A stretch of 64,000 nucleotides of DNA, from the NCBI GenBank assembly GCA_965153455.1, contig OZ234504.1, positions 4,526,001-4,590,000 on the forward strand. The letters are read 5' to 3'. The DNA is from Sphagnum compactum. Its lineage: Eukaryota > Bryophyta > Sphagnopsida > Sphagnales. Below the pieces are notes generated by a model. It had not been told where the DNA came from. It did no database searches and saw only the letters and a list, made by a program, of their open reading frames with translations. Shown here piece by piece: positions 1-12,714 of the stretch. Made by a program: the position numbers and the translations under genes. Numbering within the stretch: the stretch's first letter is position 1; each line of letters begins with the position of its first letter.

Positions 1-328
1 AAAAAAAAAGTTGCATGGAGAATTTCCCATTGGCCATCTTATTTGCCCTTTCAAAATCATCAACTTTCTTTGAGTGTCATTTTGGCTACAAAACCTAGAA
101 TGGAAACACTTAAAGTAAAGAGTGTGAGCAAAAGGGCAGAAGCCAGGCTAAGTGACAACCATAAATAGACAAAAAAAAGCATGTAAGCTAAGAGAGCTTA
201 GATAAGGAAACCCATTGCAGAGAGGACTCATTTTGAGTTGCCTTTTTGGTTAGATGTGTTAATAGATGAAATGGAAAAAAGAAGGGGGAAAAGTCTGAAC
301 AAAACTGGACTAGCAACAACAACGGGTA
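1..328. other. AT-rich flank, no gene seen
   Basis: No open frame, repeat or RNA signal that I can support. The DNA is A-rich and leads into the first copy of dispersed repeat family A. Confidence 0.5.
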
Positions 329-653
329 TGTCACACTTGTGGCCTTGCCATTTACATGAAAAAAAAGTATCTTAAGAAGGCAAAAGACGAAGAATTATGA
401 AAACCCAAATATAATTTCACCATGCCAAAAATATAATCTTTTAAAAAAAAAATCCTCTCAAAGAAACCAAAAATCCTTCAAGATATCATAACTCTAGAAT
501 TAATCTCGAGTTTCAACACAAGCCAAAATTATCATGTTTCAAAAATGCCTCATATAAAAATAAATAGACCTATTATTATTATTATTATTATTATTACCTA
601 GGGGCCTATAAAAATCCCTGAAGCTACTATACTCTAGAATGAATCTAAACACA
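329..653 (+). repeat. Dispersed repeat family A, copy 1 (LTR-like)
   Basis: About 325 bp that begins TGTCACAC and ends AAACACA, so it has the TG...CA ends of a long terminal repeat. A TATA-like CCTATAAAAATCC lies about 50 bases before the 3' end. Three more copies occur in the window (8716-9016 inverted, 17941-18222, 33860-34182). Shared blocks include the start ending CCTTGCCATTTAC, then AAGTATCTTAAGAAGGCAAA, CAAGATATCATAACTCT, and CTACTATACTCTAGAATG near the end. An ATT microsatellite at 571-596 lies inside. No target duplication is visible. It is either a solo LTR or a short non-autonomous element; no coding part accompanies it. Confidence 0.75.
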
Positions 654-670
654 ATTTCCTTGTCCTAGTA

Positions 671-710
671 GGCAAGGCAAGGCAAGGCATGGCAAGGCAA
701 GGCAAGGCCA
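671..710. repeat. AAGGC pentamer microsatellite
   Basis: About seven consecutive units of GGCAA, one with a single-base change, directly beyond the end of family A copy 1. Confidence 0.85.
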
Positions 711-1151
711 ACAAACAAACCAAGCATTGTAGACAAAAACAAAAGCATTGAAAATTACCCAAATTGGAACCTTTCTGGTGAGAAGGATGAGGAGCTGGAA
801 GGAGCTGGAAGGAGCTGGAAAAACAAAGGGAAAAGGGACAGACTCTCTTTGTTTGTTTGTTTGCAGGTAGATTTGTTGTTTTCCCCCTCTTTGCAATAAA
901 GTTAGGAGGGTGTGGTCCACCACTTGCCTCCTCCTCCACTTTTTTTACCCAAAAACATTTGGAGGACAAGCCATAAGAGATCTGACAAAATATGTGCCCA
1001 TACTACCCCCAATCTTCTTTCCATTAGCCTAAGTCAAAAATTGTGATTTAGAAGTTTTTTTAATACAAAAATTCATGCATCTAATGAGAAGGCTCAACAT
1101 GCATTATTCATTAGGGCCCACTTTTTTACTTTTTTTTTTTTTTTTTTTTGG

Positions 1152-1855
1152 GTTTTTGCCATTGAGTTCCCAAAGAGTTCCCATCAATGTGTTGTCCAAG
1201 ATGTTCCCAATAGCAACATCACACTTTTTTTCTTTTTTCTTGCTCCAATGTGTTGTTGCCATTGAGTTCCCAAAGAGTTCCCATCAATGTGTTCTCCAAG
1301 ATGTTCCCAATAGCAACATCACACTTTTTTTCTTTTTTTTTTCCTTTTTTCTTGCTCCAATGTGTTGCCATTGAGTTCCCAAAGAGTTCCCATCAATGTG
1401 TTCTCCAAGATGTTCCCAATAGCAACATCACACTTTTTCTCTTTTTTTTTCTTTTTTCTTGCTCCAATGTGTTGTTGCCATTGATTTCCCATCAATGTGT
1501 TCTCCAAGATGTTCCCAATAGCAACATCACACTTTTTTTCTTTTTTTTTTCCTTTTTTCTTGCTCCAATGTGTTGCCATTGAGTTCCCAAAGAGTTCCCA
1601 TCAATGTGTTCTCCAAGATGTTCCCAATAGCAACATCACACTTTTTTTCTTTTCTTTTTCCTTTTTTCTTGCTCCAATGTGTTGCCATTGAGTTCCCAAA
1701 GAGTTCCCATCAATGTGTTGTCCAAGATGTTCCCAATAGCAACATCACACTTTTTTTCTTTTTTGCTTTTTTTTCTTGCTCCAATGTGTTGCCATTGGGT
1801 TCCCAATGGGTTTCCATCAGGTGTTCTCCAAGATGTTCCCAATAGCAACACACTT
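1152..1855. repeat. Minisatellite, about 7 units of 100-110 bp
   Basis: Each unit contains GCCATTGAGTTCCCAAAGAG, then a T-rich stretch and TTGCTCCAATGTGTTG. The block AAGATGTTCCCAATAGCAAC occurs seven times. Units differ mainly in the length of the T-rich spacer, and one unit lacks the AAAGAGTTCCC part. A related fragment lies at about 2258-2296. Open frames across it on both strands are by-products of the repeat. Confidence 0.9.
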
Positions 1856-2429
1856 TTATCTGGTATGCTATGGCCAAAGTTGAACTTTCATATATATATA
1901 TATAAACCATAAGGGCGGGGAGGGGCGGCCGGGGGTGGTCAAGGGCAATAGGGGCATTTGTGTGCTTCAATTGGAGAGTGCCCAATGTTTTAAAAAATTT
2001 GTGATAGGCCAATCAAAGAGGCTCCTTCAAAAATAAATAAATAAATAAATAAAATTGGGTGCACCCTTCAACTAATTAATAAGAAGGATAAATAAGTCTC
2101 CAAATTATTTCCCGTGTCATTAAGTTAGGTCAAAAATGCCAAATGGTGGCAAACAAATGTATAAATAAAAATTATGTTCAGCTAATCAGGTGATGTTGCA
2201 TGCACCCAAGATTTTTTTCCTTTTAAGAAGGGGGTTGGATTTATTTGCTTTGTTTTGGTTCCCAATGTGTTCCCAACAAGTTCCCAAAGGGGCTTGATAT
2301 TCTTCTTGTCCAATTTTTTTTGAAAATTCTCATTGCAAAATTCATTCCATTTATCAAACTTGAGGATCTTGATGGTCTTTCCAATTTCCCTCCACATCTA
2401 CCCAAAGAATTTTTGTAAGAACTCAAGTA

Positions 2430-4117
2430 ATTGGCTTCTTTTTAATACAATAAATCACCCTGAAACTTGAATGATTATCCTTGAACAAAGGAAAATATTT
2501 CATTCCCACCACTCATGGGGGTGTTGATGGGTTCACAAATATCACAATGAACCAATTCATTGATCTCTAAATGGTATTTTCTTGATGATCCTTCCATGGG
2601 AAATATTATCTAGGTCAAAATCTTTTATGGTGTATCACTCAAGATGAAAAAGAAGCACTCCTTATTTAAATCTTACATTTTGATACCCATCAATATTAAA
2701 TAATATAATAACTTAAACCATCACATATCTAGAACCATCAATATCATTAGCTCTATCTATGTGTGTGATGAAACATGACCAATAAATGAATATAAAAAGG
2801 ACACAACATTGTGAGACTTTTTTGGCATTCCTTAAAAATTTAACATTGTTATGTAACTCTTTTTATAAGCATAATTGACATAGAAAGGTGAATCTGTTCT
2901 TCTCCCATTGATCATCAATTGCCATCAACAATGTCTTTGTTTTCCATTTTCTTGATCATATGGTGATGCAAGCATTTGTGCCAAATATCAAGACTTTGAG
3001 TGATTTCCTTGTTACTTTGGACTTTGATGATGTTAGCAAAAAATGCATTCTAGTTGTTAAAGTACGATGGTGGATCTATGGTCATAAGAATCTATATATG
3101 CCATATTGTTTGACATCCTTTATTACCACCTTACTTCGAATCCATAATTAACACTTGCCCTTGGTATGGAAAACATCTATTCACCTTTGGACTCCTCCAA
3201 CTATTGAAAACTAGTTTCTATCGAAGTTGCAAACATGAATGATGAAAGTGCATATCGTCTCCTTGTTGTCAATCCATGTTCTAAAAACTATGTCACGTAT
3301 GCCCTAGAGCAAGGGCATACAATATCACTCCTCCAATCCTTTCTATTGGTTATTTTTCTCCAAATAAGTTTGGATAAATTAATAAGCACAATTGTCCACG
3401 GAGTAGTTGCCTAAGCAAGAGCCAAGGGTCAAAGCCATGAAAGTTCAATGACTCTTTCCCCTAGTTGCAAACTCAATCTCTTCTTCCTTCTAAGGAATCT
3501 TCTTCTCCTCTAGGCATTCTTTGGTCCAATGGCATGTCTTTCCACAATTCGAATAGGTGGTGGTTTCCTTTTTGTTCAACTATTTCCTTCTTGCGTTGCT
3601 CACGTTGCTATTTGGTAAGCAACGATTTTTCAAATGGCAAGCCACTCTTGGATTTGAATGCGGTGACATCTATTGTGGTTCCTCCAACCCAACTAACCAT
3701 TCAATGTTCAACACCCTTCATCTTGGTTCATTTTCCAATCAACCTCCTCATCATGGTTTGTTCAATGCTAGGAATGTTCTCCTAAAATGAGTGAATGGGC
3801 CCATAACATTGCTAACAACTGATTCAAAACCTTGGCCATGACAACGTTATCACTAAAAATATTGTCTCCAAGATCGATGAGCTCACTTTTGACTTCCTTG
3901 ATCTACCATGTATCCAAGAAACAGAGCTCTCATCTAGAATCGCCGCATGTGAAAATTTTGCTGTAAGAAGCTCTTGATATTGCCTGAAGTGTCTTTGGCA
4001 TCCGCCATGGCTACCAAGTATATGGGTATTTTGGACAAAGAAATTGAGTGCAAAAAACCCCAAAAAATGACACAAGCATGATGACTTGGCACAACACAAT
4101 GCCCAGAAAAAGCTCAC
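2430..4117 (-). pseudogene. Decayed Ty1/copia retrotransposon (gag and integrase traces)
   Basis: Read on the minus strand. The stretch around 3480-3560 encodes a zinc-knuckle core NCGKTCHWTKEC in which the first cysteine of the CCHC set has become tyrosine. Upstream at about 3790-3920 the frame reads like copia gag, with LGDNIFSDNVVMAKVLNQLL. Around 2500-2560 a segment reading LVHCDICEPINTPMSGG matches the start of the copia integrase core. Stops and frame changes interrupt every segment, so no protein can be made. Terminal repeats could not be identified. The gag and integrase order fits one element on the minus strand with large deletions between. Confidence 0.6.
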
Positions 4118-5441
4118 TCAAGTACAAGAACTCGACTTCTCGCAAGTATCACAACTTGGCTCACACAGATACTCTAGGCACAATACCTCGAAACAAAGAG
4201 AACTGAAAACAATAATTGCAATGTAACATCTTGTACACTTACTTGTACACGAAGATATAACAAGAAGAATGTATTAGCTTCAAATCACACTCACACACAA
4301 CTTAGAGCTCTCGTGATGACACATACACACAAAGTGCTTCACAATCCAGCACCTGTTTTCCACACTGGGAATCCGAGTGGCTCCAAGAACCTCCATATGC
4401 ATGGACATCACATTAGAGAGAGGGCTTCCTTGGAGTATCAAGAAACAGGACAACTGTGGTGACCAACTTCACATGATACACTTACTGTTGTGAATTCCTA
4501 CTTCACCATGTTGAACATATGGGAATGTTCTTAAAACCCTTTTCATGTAAGCATCTTTATATAAAAAGCCATCAGGTGGAAGAGACAAACAAAAGAACTG
4601 TGGTTGTTGTTGCTGCTAGAGTCTGCAGACAAAACAGTTCAAGGTCAATCAAGGAGAGTTGCAATTGAAAGGATTGCACTCAAGAAGTGGAGAAAATTCC
4701 TGTGAAAGAGATCATGATGATGAGAAGAGGTTCTTGGCTCTTGGTTGAAGAAGTCGAGAAAATTCCTTCAATAGAGATGATGATGATGATGATGATGAAA
4801 GGTTTGCTCTTGCTTGAAGTGAAACCCCACTGAAGTCAATGATTTTTGCTTGGAAAAACTATTGGCTAGCTGCTTGCGCAAATCTCCATGACAGCAGCAG
4901 CAGTAACAGGAATTTCATTCTAGCAACAAACTGTGCAAAGCCCTAGCAAGAACAAATCTCCATGACAGGAGCAGCAGCAGTAACAGCATTGGGAATTTTG
5001 GATTCAAGCAACAACAAAACTGAGCAACCACCATATGTGCCAAATTTTTTGCTCTCCATTATCAAGAGAGTAAATCAATCAGGTAGACAGACTGATGAGT
5101 CTGTGTTGATCGACATGTGTCAGCTAAAGCATTTTACAACTGGTTGAATCCAGAGAAGAAAAAATGAGAGATGATGTTATGAACATCAAATCAAATCTGC
5201 AAAAAAACCTATGCAACAAAACCTGCAGTAATAATACAAAATTCTGCAACAATCAGTGCAGAAGAATGAATTCTCATGAAATCTTGAGATCAGTTTTTCT
5301 CTGAAGAATTTGTAGTCTAGAGCACTTCTTGTTGTTTCAGGAGCGAGTGCCTGATTTTTCATTCCTTGGATTGCTGTCATTGATATGACTGGAGAAAACT
5401 GCTTCAAAGGGAGGAGGATGATCATGGTAGGCTGCTCATCA
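4118..5441. other. 3' flank of WD40 gene, microsatellites only
   Basis: No gene supported. It contains GAT repeats near 4779-4799 and a short direct duplication (AATCTCCATGACAG followed by GCAGCAGTAACAG) at about 4883-4910 and 4953-4986. The part nearest 5441 probably holds the 3' untranslated region of the WD40 gene. Confidence 0.45.
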
Positions 5442-7036
5442 TCATGATGTTGGAGAAAGGAGGTTCCATCTGACAAGGTGAGGAGGACGAGGAGGGCTTT
5501 CTTGAAAGCTGCCATCATCATCATCAGAAAAGCTTCCTTCTCTATCTTGCTCAGGGACCCACCATACCCGCACATCACAATCCATGCTCCCACTGTAAAC
5601 CAAAAACCCCATTCTTGTTGTTGCAGCAGACACACTACTACTACTACTACTACAATTACTAGTGCACAGTGATTTCACAGGTCCCTTGTGGCCTTGCATC
5701 ACAGATATACAGGAATGGAGTGCGTCTTTGCCCATGCTTCTTCTCCATACTCGAATTGTCTTGTCAGCTGACCCACTTATCAACAAATCAGCAATGGTGC
5801 TCAAGCACAGAACTGCAAGGCAATGACCTTTGAGTAAACCTGCAGGAACCATATGATGATGTTGTTTACCTCTGAGCTCATCATCATCATTGCCATCACC
5901 ACCACCACCACCATGCTGCTTCTTCCAAACTGCAATGGTTTTGTTGCTCAATCCTGAGTACAAGATTGAGCCATCAGGACTGAGAGCTAATGCATTGACT
6001 GGAGATTTTTGGGCTGCTTCAAGAGTGGCAATTAGGGTATGATGCATTATTGCTGCTGCTGCTGGTTTCTTCTGCATAGTAGTCGTAGTAGAATGCTGAG
6101 CCTGCATCGGCCTTTCCCAGACTTTGATTGTTGTGTCTGCTGAACCACTGTAAAGGAATCCTTGTTTCTCATCAATTGCAAGAGCATTGACTGCATCGAT
6201 GTGTGAGGTGACAGATTCCAGACACTTGAAATCAGAGAGTCGCCAGACCTTGATGGTCTTGTCCCATGATCCTGAGTAGAGAACATCTGTGCCTGCTGCC
6301 AAGACAGAGATGGTGTCATGATGGTCTATCCACAAAGCTTTCTTGTGCCTCCGCACCTGCATGACCAACAACAACAACAAGACCCGACCCATCATCATGC
6401 CTGCTTGTTTTGAGAAATCCTTTCTTCTTGAAGAACTCTTGTTGTTGTTTTTTGCCTTTCTTTCTCTCAAGTCCGATAGCTTTGCACATTGCTGAGGAAC
6501 CTTGAACAGAGTTTCTTCATGAGAAGGTGCTGCTGCAGCAGTGCACTGACCTGAACATAGTTGTTGTTGGGTGGCAAGAAGTTGATGAGGTAGTCTTTCA
6601 GGGATGGCACAGAGGTGACAAGCCTGAGAAGTTTGTGTCGCCTCTTGGATCTTCTCCAAACCCTGATCTTGCAATCCTGATGAGCACTGATCAGTTTGTT
6701 GCCCACAACTACCAGAGACTTCACCGATCCTTCTCCACACCCGAACCGCTTAGCATTTTTCCCGTATCCAGGATGCTCCCAAGCTCGGATGTCCCCGCGA
6801 TCTGATCCAGAGTAAAGCATCATGTCGTCGCCTGCAAGTGCCAACGAGATCACATTGCCTTCGTGGCCCTGCAATACGGCCACGCATCTGTGCACACCTG
6901 CTGCCTGATCTGTACTACTGCTCCGCGAGAAGCTGCAGGCACTGCTGCTACTGCTGCTGCTGGTACTGGCATGAGAATCGGTGACATCGATCATCTCGGA
7001 CCCAATGCTCACCGCTGCTTCCAGCATGAAAGCCAT
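5442..7036 (-). CDS. WD40-repeat protein (seven blades)
   Basis: Two exons on the minus strand: 7036-6551 and 6356-5442. The intron starts CAG|GTCAGT and ends CATGCAG, with phase 0. The product is 466 residues. A Ser-rich N-terminal tail of about 48 residues with a run of seven serines precedes seven WD40 repeats. Visible repeat cores include LYSGSDRGDIRAWE, LISAHQDCKIRVWRR, LYSGSWDKTIKVWR, LYSGSADTTIKVWE, LYSGLSNKTIAVWK, LISGSADKTIRVWRR and VYSGSMDCDVRVWW. It resembles the plant WD40 subfamily of Arabidopsis At1g49450/At3g18950. WD40 propellers are protein-binding scaffolds; the partner is unknown. Low-complexity loops (GGGGG, DDDE, SSSSSS) are inserted between blades. The chosen start is the first ATG after the microsatellite-rich leader and has G at +4. 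The C-terminal tail is acidic then Pro-rich. Confidence 0.88.
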
Positions 7037-7078
7037 GTCCTCCGCGATGGAGCTTCTTCTATCAAAGAAGTATCTCTA

Positions 7079-7132
7079 CGAGAGAGAGAGAGAGAGTGTG
7101 TGTGTGTGTGTGCGTGTGTGTGCGTGTGTGTG
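7079..7132. repeat. GA/GT compound microsatellite
   Basis: A GA run passes into a GT run with GC interruptions. It starts about 43 bases upstream of the WD40 start codon, so it probably lies in the 5' leader, where on the coding strand it reads CA then TC. Confidence 0.9.
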
Positions 7133-8259
7133 AGCAAATGCTGCTTGCTGCACACCGTATGAGACTAATAGATCGAGAGAAGAGAGGAAGCTGCTCCTCC
7201 TGTTGCTGCTCCTGTTGCTGTTGTCAAGTCTGCTACATTCTCGCACATTGGGTTTGACTGCAAAGCTGGGAAGCTGGGAAAATGCACAGCCATTGCCCAA
7301 CAAGTTCCAAAAGCAACAGTGGTAGCTTCCACCAGAAACAGCTCAGAAGCCGCAAAGCGCACGGAACAACACACAGAAACAGAAAAAAAAAAAACACTCT
7401 AGGTAATAGAAAACAATGCAATGAGCGCTGTTTTTCTCTGCAATCTCCGTAACTTCATCTTCTTCTCTTCTGCTTCACTTCTTCGTCGTCTCTGCTTCTT
7501 CTTCTTGTTTTTTCCCTGTTCCTTGAATTCTGAGAAGCAGCAGCAACGCATGTAGAGGAAAGTACAAAGGACCCATGTCTCCGGGTGTGAAGTTCCATGT
7601 GGTAAGCAAGGAAGTACAGTACCCCAGCCACAATTTCTTCTTTTTTCTTCTTCTAGTGAAGATCCGCAACAACCCACAACGATCAATTCATGATCCGGAT
7701 CTCGAAAACGGCAGATCCGAATCGTAGTAACTCTTGTGAGTTTCGGGGTGAGATTCATCCATTCATGGGGACCACCACCACAAGTGCGAAGAACCAGCTA
7801 CTTAGCCAGCCAGCCAGCCAGCCAGCGACTGCAAGAATCTCCGAAAGGCAGCGTAGTAATGGAGGAAAAACATGGTCAGCTGTTCACAGTTGAAATTTTC
7901 AAAAGATGCTGGCTGGTGGCAGGGATATCTAAGGAGGAGGGGGAGGTAAAGAGATTCCAGACGACGACGACACAAGTGACAACACCCAGCAAAAGAAGGA
8001 GGAGGAAAACAAAGTACATACAAGAAGAGCAGGCAAACAAAAGAGAGAAAAGAATCATAATAAATTCCGCAGCAGCAGCAGCAGCAACAACAACAACAAC
8101 CGTGCCACAAAGCAACAGTCACTGACACAGCCAGCCATATATGTCTGATTGATGACAGTTGATGACAATGGAAGTTACTATGACGACGACGACGACGACG
8201 ACGACGAGCATCACTAGGTCGGGTACCAGCAAGCTCCAGACACAAGTGATCATCTGGCT

Positions 8260-8294
<35 letters not shown>

Positions 8295-8715
8295 TTGCTT
8301 GCTAGCTTGCTGGCTGCCTGGCTGCCTGGCTGTTGGGTATTCAGATCTGATGGCTGTTGGGTATTCGGATCTGTTGCAGAAGCAACCAACCACACCAGAA
8401 ATTTTTGTCATGACCTTTCCCACATGTGCAACCAGCAAGCAAGCCAAACGGTCTTCTTCTTCTTCTTCTTCATCATCATCTTCTTCTTCTTGTTCTTGTG
8501 TTTCTGGGGTTCTTTTTTTTTTCTTTTTTTTGCCCTACACTCTTCTCTTACTTTGTAAAATGAAAAGCTGCTTGTGGCAACAACCCACAATCCCAGAGAG
8601 CCGAGACTCCAGAGAGCAAAACCCTAGCAGAGACTTGAGAGTGCAACAGAGCACATCAGAGACTATACAAGGTACAATTTGTTGGCCTTGCCTCTCTGCA
8701 AAGGAAAGGGTTAGC
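7133..8715. other. 5' flank of WD40 gene, microsatellite-rich
   Basis: No convincing gene. The stretch is unusually rich in trinucleotide and tetranucleotide runs: GCCA near 7805-7825, GCA/ACA near 8070-8100, GAC near 8180-8205, CTG near 8262-8290 and TTC near 8453-8490. It probably contains the promoter and 5' untranslated region of the WD40 gene. Open frames here consist of homopolymers. Confidence 0.45.
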
Positions 8716-9016
8716 GTTTAGATTCATTATAGAGTATAGTAGCTTCAGGGATTTTTATAGGCCCCTAGGTACCTAATAGGTCTATTTTCTTTTTTTTATA
8801 TGAGGATTTTTGGAACATGATAATTTTGCCTTGTGTTGAAACTTGAGATTAATTATTATTGAGTTCTAATATCTTGAAGGATTTTGGTTTCTTTTTAGAG
8901 GATTTTTAAAAAAAGGATTATATTTTTTTTGCATGGTGAAATATTTGAGTTTCCGTAATTCTTCTTTTGCCTTAACATGCTTTTTAATTTAAATGGCTAG
9001 GTCATAGTGTGACACA
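8716..9016 (-). repeat. Dispersed repeat family A, copy 2 (inverted)
   Basis: Reverse complement of copy 1. It starts TGTGTCACAC at 9016 and ends near GAATCTAAAC at 8716, with the TATA-like block at about 8750-8763. Together with copy 1 it brackets the WD40 gene in opposite orientation, about 8 kb apart. Confidence 0.75.
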
Positions 9017-9881
9017 CCCCTTGTTTTCCTTGCTTTTTTTTTTTTTTTTTGGTTGTTGTTGTGGTTTTTTTTTTTAATTTTAAAAATTTTGAATTTAATT
9101 TTGAATTTATTTGGAGGCCAAAAATGGATGAGAGATTGTTAAGTTCATTCATGGGCTATCTTTCTTTCAAGGGCATCAAATGCTCCTTCTTCCCAAGGTT
9201 TAGGGTTATGTGTCAATGTGGGGTTAGTGTTTACCTCAATTTTTTTGATTGAAAGACCTCATATTGTCATGGTATGAACATTTTCAAAACATTTTACATG
9301 GTATGAACATAAAGGAAATGGAGATGTTGAAAATGGAAATGACCCGAGACATTACAAAACAAATACTAAAGAAAGAATGAGCAAGCAAGCATGTAGGAAA
9401 ATGTTTTTGGAAAGATAGTTGCAAAATGGCTACCTTTTTTTTTTTTTGGCTAAAGTATTTAAGTCTAAAGATGCTTATGGGCCTAGTTTTTCTAGGAGTG
9501 GTAAAAATGTGATACCAATATCATTTGATCAATACTACTATCATGATTGATTGTGTGCACAACAATTGAAATTTAAAAAAATATATTTCAAAATCTTTTA
9601 TGAAATTACAATGTGGATGATCAAACCCTTTGGGGGTTTTCATAACCATTGTTCAAATAATTTTGTCTTCATTAAATTTTTTTTTAATTTTCCTTGTTTT
9701 TCATCTTTCAAAGTTGGCAACCTATCACCTCTAAATCTAATCAAAATCGTCTTTCTTTGTTGCATCATTCACATGGCTTACTTCTAGTCCTTTCTTTTCC
9801 CCAATGCCTTGAACCAATCACTACTACTTTTGCTATGTGTATTATAGCTATAAATGTTCTTGAATCTAGTGCATTTAATTC

Positions 9882-9932
9882 ATAAGGATATGAATTACGA
9901 GACTTACAATTACTCGTAATTCATATCCTTAT
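9882..9932. repeat. Perfect 20-bp inverted repeat (hairpin)
   Basis: The arms 9882-9901 and 9913-9932 are exact reverse complements, with an 11-base loop. The stem begins ATAAGGATATGAA. It lies in AT-rich DNA with no gene nearby and could be a remnant of a foldback element. Confidence 0.9.
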
Positions 9933-11100
9933 TTAATAAAATTTCATGACTTTATGGACAATAGCCAAGAGAGGATGAAACATCAAATGAGAGAGGTGCA
10001 ACTCAAGCCCAACATGGCATGACTTTACGAGTAGCTCTAATGTATCAAATATTTTCTATCCTTCATATGTGATGTCACATGTGATACAATGGCCTCAACT
10101 TCTTCCCAATGAATTTTTTGTTTAAGTTCAATCCAAAACATGCAAGACAAATAATTTCTCTTTTTTTTTTTTTAATAAAACATATAAAATTAGATCCACA
10201 TCAAAACATGATGATGCATGTCGATACTTTGTAGCTTTAGAAGTATAGAAGAAATAAATTTTTAATGTAATTGAAAATAATATTCAAATCAATATAACCT
10301 TTTCAATAAACTTTCGATCCATATTGACTTGAAATATTTTGAGAGACTTTAAAACAACCCTATAAAACACACTCTCAATGAAAACCCATATTAAAAAAAT
10401 TCACACCAAAATAAGAATCCAAGAATATACTACAAAAGTTGAACATGTAAAAATTTGTTTGAAAAAAAAAAAAAAATACCCATATGAACAAGAAAAAAAA
10501 TCCCCCTCTAAAACTATGTGTTTGATGTGTTTAAAATCTTAAGAATTGTAAAAAGTGCATAGTGTAAAAAATATTCAACCTAGGGCATACTTAGGTTTTA
10601 AATGATTTTGTTGGGACCCACCCACACCCGGTCATTGGATGATTAGGAGGCTGATCAACACCTAGGGTCATCCTCTATGCCTAGGCTAATTGCAAAAACA
10701 ATAGCTTCACCAAAGAGAGAGAGAGAAAGCTTATTTTAGCAATCTTTTTGCCCAAAAATATTTTTCAAAATTCAGAAATAAATTGATTTTGGGGGTTGTT
10801 TTCAATTGCCAAAAGTGAAGAAAAGAATATTTTTAAAATTTCAGATTCATGTATTGATTTTTAAACATTTAGCCAAATAATATACAAGGATGATTAAATA
10901 TATATAGTTGGTAATTTGACTTATAACCAAATTTGGTTAAATTTTACTTAAAGATGGTAACCATTTTTTTCTACATCTTCCTATGGATGATGGCCACTTT
11001 GGCCATGTAACATTTTTTTGGCCATGGTGCAAGAACTTGGAAATGGGTATTACAACACTTATGCAATGCCACCAACATCATATACAATAGATATTGCAAA

Positions 11101-11364
11101 AACATTCACCAAAAAAAATCTAAGGCATGACAAGAACAAAGCAATCAATTTCATCCACCATCTTGCATCCAAATAACATCCCAATGGGGCTATCATTTCA
11201 CCCTCAATTTAAGGGCCTTAAATAATAGTGGGTACACCAAAAACATTCTAAGGCATGGGAACAAAATAACCAATCCCATCCACCATCTTATGTCAATGTA
11301 ACTTTCCAATGGGGCTCTCATTTCCCCTTCAGCATGTTTAGGGGCCTTAAATAATGGCGGGTAC
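11101..11364. repeat. Tandem duplication, period about 128 bp
   Basis: Two diverged copies share CTAAGGCATG, ATCCACCATCTT, CCAATGGGGCT and GGGCCTTAAATAATRG. The second copy carries a small insertion near CAGCATGTTTAG. Confidence 0.8.
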
Positions 11365-12714
11365 TATATTATGTAGGTGCATGTAGATGGTTCATGCATA
11401 AATGAGGCTCTTTGTATGACTCCTTGCTTACTATGTGCATAGTTGTAATAAAGTAAGTTAGTAAAGTGTTGATTTGTTTTATTGAGTCATAAGGTGTTGA
11501 CCTTGTCCTTTAGTCTTACCTTCTGGAAGATGGTAATGATCAAAGGTCGTAATTTCACCCCTTAACAATAACCTTATCCCAATCAACACATTTGAATTGA
11601 ATAGATATCTGTGGAGGTCACATTTTGACAATCTGAATATGCATTAGGTTCAGGGTTTATGCATGTAGGGTTTAGGTGTTGGGATTTAAGGTTTGCAAAA
11701 GTGGGACCACAATTGAGTGTTTGTGTTTTACACCTTGCACTTTGTAGCAAATTATTGTTGAGTTCCTGGAGTGCACAATGCGTGCACACAACACACACAT
11801 TGATTTTAGGTTGCCTTATTTTCTTTGAGTGCATCTTTTTGCCTATTCATTTCCATCGCTTTTAGGAATTAACGTTTTGTAAAAACACCGGGAATGGAGT
11901 CGATTTGCAACAACTCACTACTTTTTTCACTACTTTCTTTGAATGCACGTGAGTACTTAGTGGAGCTTGGCCTTTTCATTACTCTTATTTGTTTAATTGC
12001 ATAGGTGCACAATGCTTTGCAACTTGGCAAATTTTTTTGTTAACAAACTCAACGTTGTCATTGTGAGTATCGTGTGAGTTTGGCATTGGCATCACATGAA
12101 TGCTCACTACTTGGCATTGTGTGCATGCTCATTGCTTTCTTTGAGTGCATAGTGCACACATAATGCACCTCAATTTTGATTGTTTTGTTTTTTTAATGCA
12201 TTTGACTATGTGCATACTTTGTAGCTTTACAGATTTTTTTGTTGGTGAATTGGGCATTGGTGTTATGCATTGTTGGGGAATTTAGTATCGGTGTGGTGCA
12301 CTTATTTTATGAGTTTGGTTTTGAGCACATATTTCAATGAATTTGGCGTTGGCAAAACTTTGTTCATTTCTTCCTCAAATTCAACAAATCAACAAAGGTA
12401 AGCTTTAAACTTTCTACTTCTTTTCATGTTTGGGAGTTCGACTCCAAATATTATTTAGAGTACTAGTGTGTCTGATTTTTTATTTTAGGTTTTTGTTTTA
12501 ATGCCTGAAAAGTTTCACAACCTTTAGGGCTACTATAGAATGTGGGTTTAGGGTTTAGTGTGTTTATTTTTTGGTTTAGGTCTATGTCCTCAATGGCTAA
12601 AGAACTTCCAAAACCTTGTTTTGTTGAAAATGTGGATTTGGTTAGTTAGTTTTTTTTGTTTAGGTTTTTATCTTCAATGGCTAAAAGGTTTTAGTAACTT
12701 TGTTTTGTTGAAAT

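Larger units (their letters stand above)
9017..12714. other. AT-rich intergenic DNA
   Basis: Poly-T/A tracts and degenerate repeats with no supported gene. The 20-bp hairpin at 9882-9932 and the tandem duplication at 11101-11364 are listed separately. The part 11900-12400 repeats words such as GTGCAC, TTGGCATT and GTGTGCAT without a clear unit and may be flanking sequence of the hAT element. Confidence 0.45.

Noticed and set aside
1075-1912. Series of overlapping frames on both strands
   Set aside because: Products of the 100-110 bp minisatellite.
5186-5635. Minus-strand frame overlapping the end of the WD40 gene
   Set aside because: Different frame from the WD40 repeats and no similarity to any family.
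7802-8395. 197-residue minus-strand frame
   Set aside because: Made of Cys, Ser and Arg homopolymers from CTG and GAC microsatellites.
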